Shown here: piece after piece, positions 62,803-64,000 of the stretch | Layout: every line of letters begins with the position of its first letter | How positions within the stretch are numbered: the first letter of the stretch is position 1 | Source: Bacteroides sp. | GTDB taxonomy: Bacteria; Bacteroidota; Bacteroidia; Bacteroidales; Bacteroidaceae | Assembly: GCA_017471925.1 (NCBI GenBank) | Contig: JAFURM010000042.1 | Location: forward strand, 38,631-102,630 | DNA: 64,000 nucleotides | Direction of reading: 5' to 3' | Notes under the pieces: generated by a model | What the model was told of the DNA's origin: nothing | The model's input: only the letters and a program-made list of their open reading frames with translations | The model's database searches: none | Program-made: the position numbers and the translations under genes

Positions 62803-64000
62803 TCATCTTATCAAGTATGGCGGGCATGGAAGTATTGGAGTCAGGAATGAATTCATATGGAAATTACGGTTCATTCCTATTATTGCGTTACTTCTTATCA
62901 CACTTTCTATCGCATGCAAATATTGATACCTATAAGCCGCATACTCTGTCGCCATCCTGAACGAGCCGTAATTAGAGAATTGCGATGATAAGTTCAGCTG
63001 ATGATGATAGGCGTGGAACAATTCATGATTCAGCGTATCAATAAAACCATTCAAGGTCTTATGGGGAGACATATATATTTCTATATGAGGTATTTTAAGG
63101 CTACCATCCACCCTTGCCACAGTATAGCCTGCAACCTTTACTGGAACAGAGGGTATATTTTTTTGTGTTCTATGAATTACTCCTCCATCTCTATAATATA
63201 TATATTTGCTTTTAGAGCTATCATAATAATCTTCTACAGAAATATCAATTCCATAATCTTCTGAATTCCATCCTTTTTCATTTTGCAAATACTCCTGCAT
63301 CATTTCATCTGATGTGAAATAATCTCCTCCAACCATATCCCCTGATGTTACAGATTCGTAGATATATGTTGCACCCTTGCCTGTAAAGAAGTTTCCATCA
63401 TGGCATACAGCATCCAAACCGCCGAGGACTCCACTGAACAAGCCGGAGAACGCTCCGCCTTTCAGTCCGGAAAACAATCCTCCTGAAAGTCCCGACCAAA
63501 GGTTGTTACCGTGTGCCAAGGAGTTCATGAAAGTACTGGTGAAAGCTCCGGTGAAGCCACCCGTGAAGCCGCCAATCGCAGCACTTACAAAACCTGTTTG
63601 ACCCACAACAGAAGCCACTGCAGAACCGGCAAAGAATCCTGCTGCACCAGACACCGCTCCAATCAGGCCATAGCCCAACGACTGCCAAAAACCTCCTGAA
63701 TGAAGAGAGTTAGCCACGATATTGCCAGTTGAAGCCATCCATATGGATGAAGCCAATAAAGGCAGGGTTATGAACTCCCCGCTCGGGTCCGTGTACATCA
63801 GCGGATTGTTCAGGCAGTAGCTGTAGCGGTTGAAGTTCTGCGAGAAGTCCGGAAGCTGCACGTAGGGGTCGGGGCTGAGGAAGCGGCCCAGGGCCGGGTC
63901 GTACATGCGGCCGTTCATGTTGACGAGGCCGAAGCTGTCCAAGTGTTCATGGCCGGTGTAGCCGCGCTGGAAGGAGAGGCTGTTGACGCTCACCGTGCGC
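62803..64000 (-). CDS. RHS repeat-associated core protein, C-terminal part, with zincin-like tip
   Basis: The frame is open through the right edge, so the 5' end is missing. It starts in the conserved RHS core ([57 protein letters not shown]). A Gly/Ala/Phe-rich hydrophobic linker follows ([40 protein letters not shown]), then a variable C-terminal domain. That domain contains HELFHAYHH, an HExxH motif, and 22 residues later EYAA, together the HExxH...ExxA signature of gluzincin-type metallopeptidases. RHS proteins are known to carry exchangeable toxin tips; a peptidase toxin is inferred here. The GC-rich core changes to an AT-rich tip below about 63700, as expected for an exchanged tip. Confidence 0.85.
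   Translation of the reverse strand, partial: RTVSVNSLSFQRGYTGHEHLDSFGLVNMNGRMYDPALGRFLSPDPYVQLPDFSQNFNRYSYCLNNPLMYTDPSGEFITLPLLASSIWMASTGNIVANSLHSGGFWQSLGYGLIGAVSGAAGFFAGSAVASVVGQTGFVSAAIGGFTGGFTGAFTSTFMNSLAHGNNLWSGLSGGLFSGLKGGAFSGLFSGVLGGLDAVCHDGNFFTGKGATYIYESVTSGDMVGGDYFTSDEMMQEYLQNEKGWNSEDYGIDISVEDYYDSSKSKYIYYRDGGVIHRTQKNIPSVPVKVAGYTVARVDGSLKIPHIEIYMSPHKTLNGFIDTLNHELFHAYHHQLNLSSQFSNYGSFRMATEYAAYRYQYLHAIESVIRSNAIIGMNRNFHMNSFLTPILPCPPYLIR

Overview
The window looks like chromosomal DNA of a gut-type Bacteroidales bacterium (Bacteroides or a close relative). The evidence is a SusC/SusD pair, BACON, Big_2 and DUF4979 surface lipoproteins, a membrane-anchored propeller/AraC regulator, DUF2723 and DUF3857 families, and many genes preceded by the Bacteroidetes -7 element TAnnTTTG. 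Housekeeping genes are GC-rich. AT-rich segments (about 960-1640 and 62040-63700) stand out as foreign or recently recombined. The species cannot be named from sequence alone.

Layout. 1-3570: a decayed BACON/LRR lipoprotein gene and an AAA-ATPase/nuclease-fold gene. 3681-22351: a polysaccharide utilization locus (PUL) on the minus strand. From its upstream end it holds a heparinase II/III-like lyase, a propeller/Y_Y_Y/AraC regulator, a GH95 enzyme, a short graveyard (signal-peptide remnant and MntA-HepT remnant), an ECF sigma factor, SusC, SusD, a Big_2/DUF4979 lipoprotein, an alginate-lyase-fold lipoprotein and a headless DUF4979 fragment. The likely target is an acidic, possibly fucose- or galactose-bearing glycan. 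SusC/SusD and the lipoprotein bind and import it, the lyases cleave at uronic acids, and GH95 trims. 22375-24495: AraC regulator and a divergent acyltransferase. 24575-36208: cysE, an RlmL-like methyltransferase, a DPP IV-type peptidase, the purD cluster, a ZnuA/ZnuC pair without a permease, and a sialate O-acetylesterase. 36417-43413: DUF2723 protein, polysaccharide deacetylase, mutS. 43624-47917: a short promoter-terminator transcription unit and two DUF3857 transglutaminase-like proteins. 47986-55140: a tripartite RND efflux operon with a divergent AraC regulator. 55513-62053: tRNA-Gln, tyrS, nadB, a small PH-like membrane protein, lpdA and a PBP4-type peptidase. 62042-64000: the 3' end of an RHS gene with a zincin-like C-terminal domain, plus a small exported protein that may be its immunity protein.

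Between genes there is a family of interspersed repeats built on an 18-bp inverted motif and AT-rich TCAACTATCAATTA-type arrays (five copies), a second palindrome cluster family built around TGTGGTCCACGG (two clusters), and a 54-bp tandem repeat inside the RND operon.

The points most worth following are the RHS zincin/immunity pair, the repeat families, the short transcription unit near 43660, the shared 31-bp promoter-like motif in the PUL, and the several decayed genes.
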